A DNA stretch of 64,000 bases from Enoplolaimus lenunculus. Taxonomy: Eukaryota > Nematoda > Enoplea > Enoplida > Thoracostomopsidae. The stretch is from NCBI GenBank assembly GCA_030248215.1, contig JASANG010004062.1, positions 1-64,000 of the forward strand, read 5' to 3'. This document shows positions 10,735-23,403 of the stretch, one piece after another. Position 1 is the first letter of the stretch, and each line of letters opens with the position of its first letter. The notes under the pieces are model-generated. The model worked only from the letters and a program-made list of their open reading frames with translations, had not been told where the DNA came from and did not search any database. The translations under genes were made by a program, and so were the position numbers.

Positions 10735-10912
10735 TCGGATCGAAAAGGGGTTAGTGGAAAATTTTTTGTGATAAAATGGTAAGGTCCATATTTTAATACA
10801 GTTTTTCCATCTCACAAAATCTGCACATATATGGCATACAGTAAAAAAATTGCGCGTTTTATAATTTTTGCCAGCCCGCCTGCCGCTGTCAGAAATTTCT
10901 GGATACACTGCT
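10735..10912 (-). mobile_element. Family L element, left arm
   Basis: Contains the L motifs, read on the minus strand: AGAAATTTCTGACAGCGGCA, GGCTGGCAAAAATTATAAAA, TACTGTATGCCATATATGTG and TACCATTTTATCACAAAAA. Copies recur near 29,746, 46,283 and 53,585. Ends are not well defined. Confidence 0.65.
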
Positions 10913-10999
10913 GATGGCGTTTGGGAAAAGGGGCAGGGGTCACATATATAAATTTAGAAGGGGGATATAGACAAAGTTTCGGAAAGTGGGCAGGGGTCA

Positions 11000-11736
11000 C
11001 ATATATAAATTTCGATGGGGGTGTTGCGTTAAAACTGACAAAAAACGCCTAAAACCCCTGGACAAAAATCGCAAAGAAAAGGTTTGACCGCTAACCCCGA
11101 TTTTGGTTATGGATTCGAGTCCTGGAAACGTAAGACTATCTGTAAACTTGTGTAATCTGTTTCCGAAAAGGTTTGGATGAATGACGTTACTTCGAGATAA
11201 ATAGGGAACAGGGGTTGTCTAAAATTGACGCACAATATACGAGGGTTTTACAGCAGTATTTATCTGGTCGCGGCCAAGGTAACCTGAAAAGTATATATTG
11301 TTATCTAATCAGCCAAACCCCGTTTAATATTGCTGTAATCCGTACATGATTGACTGACATTTGGGCATAATTTTTTCATTTTAGCAAAATTTTTAGGGTG
11401 ACGAAAATTTTGTTTTGGACGGCACCGGTAACTCTTCTGCACGCGAACTACGGGCCTATTAGTACTACTAAATCGGCGGAATGTACGGATATGGAATCCG
11501 TTCACAAATTATTAAAAATAGTTCATTTTATAGATTTTAATTTCGAGGGCCATAACTTTTGAACCGTTGGTCATGTAGCTATAAATAATGGGAAACCATT
11601 GAATTCAGCTCGTCCAGAGTAGAGGATGGACCACTTATATTTAAAATGCTATGGGGCGCAGAATTCCGTACCCTCCCCGCCGCAAAATTACCTTGGAGGA
11701 ACAAAGTCACGTCGATATGTTTGTTCAATACTGGTT
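11000..11736 (+). other. Unannotated inner part of the left arm
   Basis: Mirrored at about 12,964-13,700. I see no recognisable element and no convincing reading frame; the longest frames are under 70 codons and poorly preserved between arms. Confidence 0.5.
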
Positions 11737-11910
11737 TGTTTGTTTGATTGTTCTGCCCTGGTGTGCGTCGCTCTGATGATACTTAGTTCGTTCTGTCGTT
11801 CGATTCTCGGGCGCTCTACCTAGGCGGACCGGGCTGTTCCTACGTTTGCGTTTTTGCCCTTGTTCGCTTTTTTTCGTGCGCCGTTTGGTCGGCTGCTGGG
11901 TTTGTCGTCG

Positions 11911-12676
11911 CGTATCGCTACTCGCAGGGTGGCACGAGTTCGGTTCGGGATTTTGTGGTCTTGTTGGGCCTTGTGGTTCGGGTACGGCCTATGGGTTCGG
12001 CCTTGTGGTTCGCATCGGTTCGGCCTTGGGTTCGGGGTTCTGTTGGGCCTTGGGTTCGGTTCGGCCTTGTGGCTCGGTCGGTCGGCCTTGTGGTTCGGTT
12101 CGGTTCGAGCGCTTGTGGTTCGGGGTTCTGTTGGGCCTTGTGGTTCGGATTCGGCTTTTGGATTCGGCTTTTTCACATTCGAATCCAAACCAAGTTTCTG
12201 CCGATCCGAATCCGCCACCCCAGTTTTTGCGATCCGAATCCGAGCCATTTTTGCCGAATCCGAACCACAAGTTTTGCCCAATCAGAACCCCTCCGCCACA
12301 AGCTTCTGCCGATCCGAATCCGAACCACAAGTTTCTGCGAATCCGAATCCGACCACAAGTTTTGCCGAATCCGAACCCAGTTTTTGCCCAATCAGAACCT
12401 CCGAACCACAAGTTTTCGCCGAATCCCGAATCCGAACCACAAGTTTTTGCCGAATCCGAATCCGAGCCAAGTTTTTGCCGAATCCGAACCAACTCTTTGC
12501 CCAATCAGAACCTCCGAACCACAAGTTTTTGCCGAATCCGAATGCGAACCACAAGTTTTTGCCGAATCCGAGCCACAAGTTTTTGCCGAATCCGAACCAC
12601 AAGTTTTTGCCCAATCAGAACCACAAATTATTCCCGAATCCGAACCTTTGTTGCCACCCTGCGAGTTAGCGATACG
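11911..12676. repeat. Inner inverted repeat inside the spacer
   Basis: The sequence CGTATCGCTACTCGCAGGGT at 11,913-11,932 recurs inverted at about 12,655-12,675 (with one extra A). Between them GGTTCGG-type units on the left face CCGAACC-type units on the right. Its centre is near 12,294, about 55 bp from the centre of the large palindrome, so it is an independent, smaller foldback. It may be a TIR element with CAGGGTGGCA ends carrying the array. Confidence 0.65.
12180..12660 (+). repeat. CCGAATCCGAACCACAAG tandem array
   Basis: Degenerate tandem repeat of roughly 24-bp units combining CCGAATCCGAACC with ACAAGTTTTTG, sometimes with GCCCAATCAGAACC variants. It is irregular, with point changes and unit-length changes. 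A related short piece lies near 54,620-54,650. Confidence 0.8.
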
Positions 12677-12836
12677 TTTTCGAACTGACAAACTCCAGCA
12701 ATTGCCGATCTCAAAATGCGCACGATAAAAAAGCGAATCAAATGGTGCAAAAATCTGCTGCTAAATTTCAAAGCTAACAGCATTTCCTGGTTTCAAACGC
12801 CAAATAGTGATTAGATGCTGCACTCATTTGAGAATT
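12660..12836 (+). mobile_element. Family F element in the spacer
   Basis: Diverged copy: GAGTTAGCGATACGTTTTCG, CAGCAATTGCCGATCTCAAA and CACTCATTTGAGAATTCG occur in family order. It lies between the CCGAACC array and the start of the right arm and has no mirror copy. Confidence 0.6.
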
Positions 12837-13795
12837 CGAAAACTGATCAAAGAAACTGATTTTTTAAATCTATAGTTATCAATTTCAAGAATTGCGTACT
12901 GCACACACAGTGTGACATTTTGTAAACAAATTTCAATTTTAAAACTAAACAAACACATGTTACTATTGAACAAACATATCGACGTGACTTTGTCTTCCTC
13001 CAAGGTAATTTTGCGGCGGAGGGGTACGGAATCTGCGCCCCCCATAGCATTTTAAATATAAGTGGTCCATCCTCTACATCTGGACGAGCTGAATTCAATG
13101 GTTCCATTATTTATAGCTACATGACCAACGGTTCAAAAGTTATGGCCCTCGAAATTAAAATCTATAAAATGAACTATTTTTAATAATTTGTGAACGGGGT
13201 CCATATTCCGTACATTCCGCCGATTTAGTAGTACTAATAGGCCCGTAGTTTCGCGTGCAGAAACACACGGTTACCGGTGCCGTCCAGAAACAAAATTTTC
13301 GTCACCCTAAAAATTTTGCTAAAATGAAAAAATTATGCCCAAATGTCAGTCAATCATGTACGGATTACAGCAATATTAAACGGGGTTTGGCTGATTAGAT
13401 AACAATATATACTTTTCAGGTTACCTTGGCCGCGACCAGATAAATACTGCTGTAAAACCCTCGTATATTGTGCGTCAATTTTAGACAACCCCTGTTCCCT
13501 ATTTATCTCGAAGTAACGTCATTCATCCAAACCTTTTCGGAAACAGATTACACAAGTTTAGATAGTCTTACATTTCCAGGACTCGAATCCATAACCAAAA
13601 TCGGGGTTCAGCGGTCAAACCTTTTCTTTGCGATTTTTGTCCAGGGGTTTTAGGCGTTTTTTGTCAGTTTTAACGCAACACCCCCATCGAAATTTATATA
13701 TGTGACCCCTGCCCACTTTCCGAAACTTTGTCTATATCCCCCTTCTAAATTTATATATGTGACCCTGCCCCTTTTCCCAAACGCCATCAGCAGTG

Positions 13796-13970
13796 TATCC
13801 AGAAATTTCTGACAGCGGCAGGCGGGCTGGCAAAAATTATGAAACGCGCAATTTTTTTACTGTATGCCATATATGTGCAGATTTTGTGAGATGGAAAAAC
13901 TGTATTAAAATATGGACCTTACCATTTTATCACAAAAAATTTTCCACTAACCCCTTTGGATCCGATACTG
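13796..13970 (+). mobile_element. Family L element, right arm
   Basis: Mirror copy of 10,735-10,912. Confidence 0.65.
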
Positions 13971-14081
13971 TAATGCCATTCCCAGGCTTACGAAGTTTAA
14001 AAATATAAAATAAAAAAACACTGTAGTAATTTCATTTTTCAATTTTAAAAACACAATTTCGTTGAAACATCTGATCCCCAA

Positions 14082-14260
14082 GGCCCGTCGAGCCAGCTCA
14101 CTTTGCTACGGGGGGCTAAAACTTTTTCATAAGGGGCATACAAAGGTTTTCGTTGACTTTCAAGCACGATTGCAAATTTCCTAAGGGTGTGGTGGGAGCC
14201 AAATTTTTTCCAAGCGGTGGTTGAGCCCACCGTCCGTGGTCCCCCTTGCCTACAGTGCCC
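14082..14260 (-). mobile_element. Family D element, right arm
   Basis: Mirror copy of 10,446-10,620. Confidence 0.7.
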
Positions 14261-14770
14261 GGATCCGCCGGAACATTACGAGATAGGATTTTCTTCAAAG
14301 TTAAACCAATAAAAATATAATATTCAAGTCAAGCAATAACAACGTTGTTGACATTAAATGATAGATACAACCACCAAGCAGATGAAAGCTGTCACATCAC
14401 ATCCAGCAACAATTGGCACAGCGCCATCCTGGTTTGCCTGACGATATGGGCGTACAGCCAGTATAAACATAATATTTTTGAAAACAACAATCAAACGCGA
14501 ACACAATCGTGCTGCTGAACGCTAATAATAGAGTGGATATTTAACATTACAATCCTGCTCGCAATCCAGGTCGTCATTGAGGGTTCCATGAAAGGGGGCA
14601 CACTGGCTCAGGCGCCGGCCAACACGGATCAAACCCCCAAGAATTGCACCTTTTTTAATTACGGTCGTGCGGTATATCGAAACGGGCTATGAGATCATTA
14701 ACCTACCTGCAATAGGTTTAGGACAAGCTTTTTTGTAAACCTATACGTAAGCTTAAACCTAAGCCTAGGG

Positions 14771-14975
14771 TCCATATTCTCAAATGCGTATAGCACTCCT
14801 ATCATCAGTTAGCGACAGGTTTTCTAACTGACGATTATCTGCAATTGCAGATCTCAAAATTTGTACACAAGGAGAGCAAATCAAAAGCGAACAGTATGCG
14901 GAAATTTCGAATCTCACAATGCGCTGGTTCCAAAGTTACACGACCTATCAGTAACTGGTGATTGGTGCTACCGGC
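14771..14975 (-). mobile_element. Family F element, right arm
   Basis: Mirror copy of 9,735-9,935. Confidence 0.75.
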
Positions 14976-15159
14976 CTTGTACTTAAATAAATGAGACCAT
15001 TGCCTTCAAGGACATTACACTTTACGCAACAGCAATTGCGCTGACTAAACACACCGTAGGACACGTTCAAAATGTCTAAAATTTAACACAATAATTATGT
15101 AGAAATTAACATAGTTTCTGTGTATATCAGAAATACAGACAGATAGTGGTGAAAACACA

Positions 15160-15485
15160 AAATATGGACGTTGTACACTTCCTTCCTACATGATTAGGCT
15201 CAGGCTTAGGTTTCGACAAAATATCAGACTTATGGACTTCCTTCCTATTCCTACACGATTAGGCTCAGGCTTAGGTTTAGACTTAGACTAAATATGAGCG
15301 TTGTACACTTCCTTGCCACAGAATTAGATTAGGCTCAGCATTAGAGTTAGGTTTAGACCAAACATGGCGTTGTAACACTTCCTTTAAACATGATTTATTC
15401 AGGCTTTGGTTTGAGATTACCTAACTCTAGCCTAACCATACGCCTTAGCCCAAACGTCTTAGACTAAAGCCTAAACCTTAGCCGT
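15160..15485 (-). repeat. Degenerate TTAGGC-like block, right arm
   Basis: Mirror of 9,225-9,545. Confidence 0.7.
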
Positions 15486-15736
15486 AAATATCGAGAAAGT
15501 GACCAAGAGCCTAAAATATGTCAATTATTGATCAAAGGGTCAACAGGTTAAAAGTATCAATTTTAACTATGATGTGGTCATTATTGGGTGAACAAACGAA
15601 CACAATAAACAAACTTTGGCAAAATCGGCAACACCTGGTCAATGCGTATATATAAACACAAAATTTTCAAATTTGAATTATCGGCTTAAATTTCTAAACA
15701 ATGTTTCGAACTTTAACAAGGACACGGGTAATGATA

Positions 15737-15738
<2 letters not shown>

Positions 15739-15795
<57 letters not shown>

Positions 15796-15796
15796 T
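15739..15796 (-). repeat. (AAT)n microsatellite, right arm
   Basis: Mirror of 8,913-8,970 and of nearly the same length, which is striking for a fast-mutating microsatellite. Confidence 0.95.
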
Positions 15797-15870
15797 AATT
15801 TAAAATAATTCATAAGCCAAATATTTATAAACAGTTACATATACATTTATGATGGTTGATAACGCCTCCT

Positions 15871-16396
15871 AAGGGTTGCGCTGGCTATACTTTGCCGTGC
15901 CGCGCGCCGCGGTCGCCGCTGTACGCTGCCGCGGCGCGCCGCTGTACGCTGCCGCGGTGCGCCGCTGTACGCTGCCGCGGTCGCCGCTGTACGCTGCCGC
16001 GGTGCGCCGCTGTACGCTGCCGCGGTGCGCCGCTGTACGCTGCCGCGGTCGCCGCTGTACGCTGCCGCGGTCGCCGCTGTACGCTGCCGCGGTCGCCGCT
16101 GTACGCTGCCGCGGTCGCCGCTGTACGCTGCCGCGGTCGCCGCTGTACGCTGCCGCGGTCGCCGCTGTACGCTGCCGCGGTCGCCGCTGTACGCTGCCGC
16201 GGTCGCCGCTGTACGCTGCCGCGGTCGCCGCTGTACGCTGCCGCGGTCGCCGCTGTACGCTGCCGCGGTGCGCCGCTGTACGCTGCCGCGGTCGCCGCTG
16301 TACGCCGCTAGGCGTTGCTAACAAAGATATAGGCAAATTCTATTTGGTAGCGTTCGGTGGCTAACGGCAATAAACGAGTACGTATAGCACAACCTT
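15871..16396 (-). mobile_element. Family G element, right arm
   Basis: Mirror copy of 8,315-8,837; left end AAGGGTTGCGCTGGCTATAC and right end CGTATAGCACAACCTT. The two arms differ in how many minisatellite units carry the GCGC variant. Confidence 0.8.
15905..16312 (-). repeat. 22-bp CpG-rich minisatellite, right arm
   Basis: Mirror of 8,403-8,803 with about the same copy number but more 23-bp variant units near its outer end. Confidence 0.95.
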
Positions 16397-16798
16397 AAGT
16401 GTGCTCATGTGCCGCGCTACGAACTTCGTCAATTCTAATGAGGAAACAATGCGATATATATTAATAATGAACTAAAAAAACTCGCGAACAAAGCGACCGA
16501 CAAAGCCAAACGCGTATGTTAGCACTAAATGTCTTAATGCAAAATTCTGGTTTCGATTTCTGTTGACAGCCTAAGCGCGACTGGGTCCCGTCTTGAATGC
16601 ATCAATGAAGTTGGCATCAGTGTTGGAGCAGGCGAGGGTGCCCCTCCCAAATTCCAGGATGGGTGGTCCTTGCGATGATCAAAATATTTTTGAAATTGTA
16701 AATTTTTCAATTTTAAATATATATCCAAGTTGAATATTAAGGGCTTATTTTTGTTTAAAATCTTGTTAGGGTGTGGGACCCTCTTCGGGGTAGGCTTC

Positions 16799-17377
16799 CC
16801 AATTAGAGTGTATGGGAAAATGGATGTCCAATTAGAGTGTATGGGAAAATGGCTGTCCAATTAGAGTGTATGGGAAAATGGCTGTCCAATTAGAGTGTAT
16901 GGGAAAATGGCTGTCCAATTAGAGTGTATGGGAAAATGGCTGTCCAATTAGAGTGTATGGGAAAATGGCTGTCCAATTAGAGTGTATGGGAAAATGGCTG
17001 TCCAATTAGAGTGTATGGGAAAATGGCTGTCCAATTAGAGTGTATGGGAAAATGGCTGTCCAATTAGAGTGTATGGGAAAATGGCTGTCCAATTAGAGTG
17101 TATGGGAAAATGGCTGTCCAATTAGAGTGTATGGGAAAATGGCTGTCCAATTAGAGTGTATGGGAAAATGGCTGTCCAATTAGAGTGTATGGGAAAATGG
17201 CTGTCCAATTAGAGTGTATGGGAAAATGGCTGTCCAATTAGAGTGTATGGGAAAATGGCTGTCCAATTAGAGTGTATGGGAAAATGGCTGTCCAATTAGA
17301 GTGTATGGGAAAATGGCTGTCCAATTAGAGTGTATGGGAAAATGGCTGTCCAATTAGAGTGTATGGGAAAATGGCTG
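16799..17377 (-). repeat. 29-bp tandem array, about 20 copies, right arm
   Basis: Mirror of 7,337-7,914. Its length is within a base or two of the left array, so the copy number is the same by eye. Confidence 0.97.
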
Positions 17378-17619
17378 TATTGGCCCTGCCTGGCATATAT
17401 CGAGCTTCATCCACCATACATATGTCGGTATTCTCCAAACTCTACTATGAAATTGCAAGCGAGTGAATCGCAAGATTCCAAATTTAACAACATTTTCTCA
17501 TGAAAACATTTTATAAGAAAAAAATATTCAAAGACATCCCCCCGTTTCTTAAAAGCAACTGCGCGACCGGAGTTTTGGAGTCAAACCGTTCGTTCTGACG
17601 GCTTCATTCCTTCATGGCC

Positions 17620-17783
17620 GCCAATGTTACCCTTAGGGGCGTCCAGGTTTCTGGTGGGTCTTTACTAAGCGTTTGGTTTAGATTATATATTTTTTGCTTA
17701 TAGGCTAAGCCTAATAGCAAAAAATATATCAATTAGGAATACGCTTAATCTACTCTGTTACGCCACTTAAAATAACATTGGCC
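17620..17783 (-). mobile_element. Family A element, right arm, longer
   Basis: Mirror copy of 6,964-7,092 with about 35 extra bases in the hexamer region. This is one of the larger indels between the arms. Confidence 0.75.
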
Positions 17784-18442
17784 TCAAATTTTCAGGACCT
17801 TTTTGAGTTGGTAACACTTTAAACCCCCGATTCAAAATTTATAAAAAAACCTAATTTTCCCTTTTTCAAACTTCTACCTATAACCACTACACATACCATT
17901 GATATTTGAACTTACGACTGTTAAAATTTCCAGAAATTCTGCCCTAACTTAACCGTATTATAATAATGAACCACTTAACTGGTCAAAAACTTTAACCAGA
18001 ATAATTTTCATTTCAATTTTCACACTTTAAAAAGTTGCCAATAATTTTACTACACCCCAAAATATATTGTAATCAAATAATTAAATGACTGTATCTGTAC
18101 GATTAATCATCAGCTTGCCCTCCTGCAAGGCAAAAGGCAAAACGCATCGGCGGATACAATCATCAAATCGAGGTCGTTACAGCCAAACTGACATGATGGC
18201 AACGACAATTTCTGACTAATGCGCCTTGGTGCTGGTTTGCAAAAAAAAGTATTTTAGCAAAATTTAAAATTTCAAAATATTTCAAATTTTTGACAAAAAT
18301 TAACAACATATTTATTATTAATATAAATGTTTTCAAAAGTGTACTTTACTACACTGCACATTTTAGTAATTAATCTTCGCAAATAACTACAGCGTTCAAC
18401 CAGAAAGCTACCAGAAAGCCGAGCGGCCGCATTGCTTTTGAA

Positions 18443-18602
18443 GCCAATGTTACTTTAGGGGCGTAACAGTAGATTAAGCGTATTCCTAAGCCTAAACATA
18501 AACCTAAGCCTAAGCCTAAGCAAAAAAATGTAATCTAGAATCTAAACCTACTATTTTAAAAACCCATCAGAAACCTGAACGCCCCTTAAAGTAACATGGG
18601 CC
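18443..18602 (-). mobile_element. Family A element, right arm
   Basis: Mirror copy of 6,146-6,306, including the flanking target duplication, so the insertion predates the palindromic duplication. Confidence 0.9.
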
Positions 18603-18727
18603 GCTTTTGAAGTCAGGGCAACCGTGATTAATTATAAAAAGCAACTACCAGCGGATACAAAGAGGCGGTCTACAGGCTTAGGCCCGCCAACAACGAATCA
18701 AATCCAATATTTTGTGTTAAGATTTAC

Positions 18728-18877
18728 GGACCATGTATAGAACAGGGCCGGATCGTTTTTCGGAGGGGCTGTAATAGAGTCAGTTTAAGCTTTAGACTAA
18801 TTTTCTTGTTTAGGCTTAGGCTTAGGAATAGGAATATGCTTATAATACTGTTCCGCCCCTGTTCTTTACATTGGCCC
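18728..18877 (-). mobile_element. Family B element, right arm
   Basis: Mirror copy of 5,871-6,020. Confidence 0.85.
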
Positions 18878-19988
18878 TCTAATGAAATGAAATAATGGTT
18901 ATGCTCCTAATAATGACCAGTGTCCGAGTAGATCCTAAAATGGTACCAGGCTATTCATGACATTACGCATAAGCACTTCTAGTTACACCAGCCAGACTGG
19001 TCTCACAGTGCCATGATGTACCCACAACGGCGCTGTGTTCAATTCTGGCAAACCATATATACTTTCCTAAATTTTATATGCGTTCGTCCAGTTGAAGTTA
19101 TTTGGTTCAATATAAGTGAAATTAAATTTATTTTAACACTTGTTGATTGAATAATTTTATTCATTTGTTTATTCATTTATTTATTCACATTTATTTATTT
19201 ATTTATTTGTTTGTTTATTTAGTTTATTTTATTTATTCATTCGATTTGAGTTATTATTTTTTCATTATTTACTCATTAATTCACATCGTTTTGTTAATTT
19301 GTATATTTTATTAATTTTTAATGATCGGTTTTATTAAATTATTCGCATTACACACACTGCTTCTTGATTTACCGCAGGCACCAATTTATTTTATCAGCTA
19401 CCTACCAACTCTAACCAGAGTCTGAGTCTACCCAGGGGGAGAGGAGATGAACCCTGTAAGGGAACCGGTCTCGTTTTGTATTATGCAAATTGCAAATGGT
19501 AATTCTCAGCTTAAAATAGAATATGCAAATAAGTTAATGGGTATATAAGCTGTTTCAAACCTCTAAAGGTGTGGTATTATTATTGTTGATATTCTGCGTT
19601 GGTGTTACGGAAAAGTAAACGTTCTGTTTGCATTAATATGTTATGGTTTGCGTTTGGCGGTACGGCGCTATGGTCGCTGTTGGTATTCTCAAGCTCTAGC
19701 GAATATTGTACGATACTTGGAGCGGCTGACAATACAAGGACAAAAATATTGCCCTAATGAACCATCGTGTGCAACATTCACCAATCGTATCTCAAAAACC
19801 AATACTTTAGGTTTTTAGCAGGGCCTGAACCGTCTCGTCGAACAAGTTCAACTTTCAGGTCGTCTGTATAATTTTAGAAATTATCTTTCCTGATTTTGAA
19901 ATGTTTTTTCCGAATTATTTCGATGAGTACGAACCGTGTCTAAAACCCTTGAGATTCGCCAATATCAATCGTAAATACATATCACACG

Positions 19989-20182
19989 CACGTAGCCAGC
20001 TCACCTTGTTAGGGGGCCCATAAAATTTTCACGAGGGGCAATTAAACGGTTTTCAATGACTTACAAGCAAGGTTGAAACTCTTCCAGGGGGGGTGGCCAA
20101 AATTTTTTCAGCGGGAGGGACAATATTTTTCCAGGCGGGTGGAGGCTGAGCCTTCCGTGGGCACCTCCTTGGTTACGGGTCC
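19989..20182 (+). mobile_element. Family D element, right arm
   Basis: Mirror copy of 4,556-4,743, with clearer ends (CGTAGCCAGCTCACCTTG and CTTGGTTACGGG). Confidence 0.65.
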
Positions 20183-20276
20183 AGTGTACGCATGTGATAC
20201 ATGCTTGTCTTGGTGTATAAGCAATATATGCAATGCACTGTATGTATGCTTGCCGGCGGTATACCGTCATCAAAGC

Positions 20277-20398
20277 CGGGCTCCATGATACAGTGGTAGA
20301 GGGCTTGCCTCAGAAGCCGTAGGTCGCTAGTTCGAAACTACCCGTAACCCCATTTGCCAGCTGCTAAGTAAAAAGTTCTGAAGTCCCAGTTATGGCAT
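20277..20398 (+). mobile_element. tRNA-derived SINE (family J), right arm
   Basis: Mirror copy of 4,361-4,480. Here the B box is better kept (CTAGTTCGAAACTA). Confidence 0.7.
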
Positions 20399-20657
20399 AG
20401 ACTTACAACAGTTTTCCAACAGGAAGTAACCGTTGCCGGAACAGGAACAGGAACAGGAAGAGGAAGTAGCCACTTCGAAGCGCTGCGCATAAAATCAACG
20501 GAGCGGGGCAATTAAATATACACATATATACATATATTTGAATGGTTGGATATTGAAAATTTTTGCATATTTGGCTTTCTCTTGACCTGCCTGGATTATT
20601 CCGTGCCAAAATTTGATTTTTTGAAAAATTCTATTTTTCAGTTAGATAAATTACGTA

Positions 20658-21014
20658 TATAACATTCGATGCAGTATGCCGAGCTGAGTCGAATGGTTTT
20701 GAATTTTCCACAATCAAACGTCCGACTAAGGAGTTATAGTCAAATAGCTGATTTGGCGCGCTTCGTACGTTTTGGATCTGCGCTCAGTCAGTTAGTTATT
20801 CGACCATAACTCGTTAGCCACACCGTTTGATTGTGGAAATTTTAAAACCATTCAACTCAGCTCTGCATGCTATATCAAATGATATGAAAATTTTCAGTTA
20901 CAAAAGTTACACAAATTATATATCATTCGACACAGCTTGCAGAGTTGGGTCGAATGTTGTTAAATTTTTCGCAACCAGACGGTTGGTTAACGAATTATTG
21001 TCAAATAACTGATT
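20658..21014 (-). repeat. Three-unit inverted repeat, right arm
   Basis: Mirror copy of 3,749-4,105. Confidence 0.6.
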
Positions 21015-21392
21015 TGACTTTCGATCCTTGCGTCCGAAAATACTGTCTTTTACGTGACGTTATACCCTCTCGAACAAATATTCCGCACTTTCTCCGACGT
21101 CGACCCCCCAGAGTTTTTACACGAATCGCTACGTTACAGTAATAATGGTTCTACAACGGAGTCACATCGAAGTTGTTCCAGACAATTTAATTACTATCTC
21201 GTGGTCTAGAAATTGGCACAAACACTCGTATCCGAAAACCCGGAAGTAAATACTTGATAACTGCCTGTCTGTGACAAGGCATGTAGTACCACTGGTACCA
21301 GGAACGCGTCTATTAGTCTAATCATGAATTATGTTCCCAAACACAAGCAAAGCCTATCTAATAAACACGTTATGTCTAGACATTGATAGCAT

Positions 21393-21592
21393 GGTCCATG
21401 TTAATTAAAGGTGCCTGCCCGCTGGGAGTGACAAACAGAGTAGGTTTAGAGTCTAGATTACATTTTTTGCTTAGTCTTAGTCGTAGGCTTAGGCGTAGGC
21501 TTAGGCTTAGGAACTCATTTTTGCAACGCTTGGGCTTAGGCTTAGGAATACGCTCTTAATCTACTGTTACGCGCCTTAAAATAACATTGGCC
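21393..21592 (-). mobile_element. Family A element, right arm
   Basis: Mirror copy of 3,167-3,366. Confidence 0.8.
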
Positions 21593-21641
21593 AAATTACC
21601 AATAAAAATTCGAATCATTGGCGATGTAAGATTAGAGAACC

Positions 21642-22026
21642 AGGGGCGCAACGGGATTTACAATTTACCGGAACCGGAACCGGAATTTGAAAATTTCACC
21701 GGAACCGGAAAGTGAAAAATTCATTTCACCAAAAATTTCATTTTAATCTTATTATTTGCTCTATTATTTGTGAAATAACCTTAGTCGAACATAGGTATTT
21801 ATTTTATTTGTTGTATTTTAGATTTTCATCATCGACTGAAGTGAAATCCACCATCAATGGCTTATATTCGGAGTACAAGTGGATTTCAAAAGTGATTCTT
21901 AAAAATGAGCAAAGTTAAGAGAACGGCCAAATTATAACACCGGAATTTTTAAATCCGGTAAAAAATTTGCCGGAACCGGAACCAGAAGGAGAAAAAATGC
22001 CGGAACCGGAATTCCGGTTGCACCCT
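21642..22026 (-). mobile_element. Family E element, right arm
   Basis: Mirror copy of 2,727-3,117 with the same open frame (21,712-21,918, plus strand) differing at about three residues. Confidence 0.8.
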
Positions 22027-22756
22027 GATTAGAACGTAGACCACTAGAGATTTTAGTTGAATTTAACATTGTCAATATGTACGTAACTGTTCCGTTCGTT
22101 ATTTCGATTTTCCGGTTATGAAATATTTGACTTAAAAAAATTTTTTTGGCATTACTTTACTAGCGGTGTTGAAACGAACACCAAAACTGTCATGTTTATA
22201 AAACTTGACGCTTTTCAAAAACTGACACTGAAATTGTGACTAAATTGGATTTTGAAAATTTTTGCATATTTGAGCTTCTCTTAACCTGTCTTGGTCATTC
22301 CACACTCAAGTTTGAATTATTGTAAATTTGATTTTTTTAAGCTTCCAAAGTGAGCTAATAGCAGCGCTCATGTATATACATAACAGGCCGGAAATATGTG
22401 GCCATATCTTAAATACGTATACATAGCATCCAGGGTACAAGCGGAGATCTGCTTCCAGTTTCGATATAAAATCAACCTCCGGTTCCGGTAGAATTTCTGC
22501 CGGAAGTCCCATCAATTTCGGTAGTAAAATTGCATACATAAATCGTTTGTCAGAATTAGTTTAGTGTGTTACGCTTTAACTTTTGAAGCGTAAAACCAAA
22601 AAACTTTACAACACCTTCCAGATATTTGCTAAAACTACCAAACTAAAATCATTTTATTCACCTCACCTCCGGCTCCGGCAAATTTGGCCAAACCTTTAGT
22701 TCCGGCAACTTTTATTGACCTCCGGTTCCGGTATTTTTCACCTCCGGATGCATCCT

Positions 22757-22953
22757 GCAACATCTATCACCAGTAAGCGATAGCTTTTCAACCAGCAAAA
22801 ACCTGCAATTAAAGACCTCAGAATTGGCACAGAAGTAAAACAACTCAAAGGCAAAAATACACTCAATTTTTACCCCTGCCATTCGCTGGTTCTAAAGCTA
22901 CAAGACCTATCACCAACTGGAATGATTTTTGCTATCCACGCTTGAGAATACAA
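22757..22953 (-). mobile_element. Family F element, right arm
   Basis: Mirror copy of 1,803-2,000. Confidence 0.6.
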
Positions 22954-23403
22954 GACCAGCTCGTAGACTTTGAAAAGCGTTCAGGTTCAAATTGGCTTAC
23001 GCTTCGATTCACACTTCAGTTAAAGCCGCGAAATTTTGCTAAATATATACATGTTCTATTTACGGACTGCTTGAAGCATATTGAATACCTAGAAAATACA
23101 CTGTAACCACTGGCGATATATCAATTTCAAAATATACATACATATATAAATATATATATTTTAATATATATAACAAAAATACAGATGCAACCAAATTACC
23201 TGACGCAAACCAGTACTAAATTAGAAAATTATTACGCTACTGAAGCATTGACAACGGAATAACATTAATAAAGCTTATTGTTCAACACCTGCCTCAAACT
23301 GCCGACAAACTCGTGCCAATTCTTGACAATTTTTACGATTTTCTGTCGCATATTTCGGTCTAGTAAACCTGAACTATATGACCTTCCATCATATTATCGA
23401 CAT

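Larger units (their letters stand above)
287..11736 (+). repeat. Left arm of giant palindrome
   Basis: Nearly all of this arm reappears in reverse complement at 12,964-24,791. The sum of paired coordinates drifts only from 25,078 (outer edge) through about 24,756 to about 24,700 (inner edge), so the arms are collinear with small indels and one large indel of about 320 bp. Paired reading frames differ at only one or two residues over 60-80 codons, suggesting 97-99% identity. The inner end lies where the shared sequence GTTTGTTCAATA gives way to unrelated DNA. No gene is visible in the arm; its content is the set of repeats listed separately. Confidence 0.95.
11737..12963. other. Spacer at the palindrome centre
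   Basis: Sequence between the arms, not shared with them. The left half (about 11,925-12,175) is GT-rich with GGTTCGG motifs; the right half (12,180-12,660) is the complementary-looking CCGAATCCGAACC array. A family F copy follows at 12,660-12,836. Several long frames across the array are open in both directions, but they are low-complexity products of the repeat and not genes. Confidence 0.8.

Noticed and set aside
11820-12728. Frames up to 280 codons across the spacer array
   Set aside because: Overlapping open frames in many phases arise from a low-complexity CCGAACC-type repeat; the sequence is FCRIR/PNPNHKF-type repetition without a domain.
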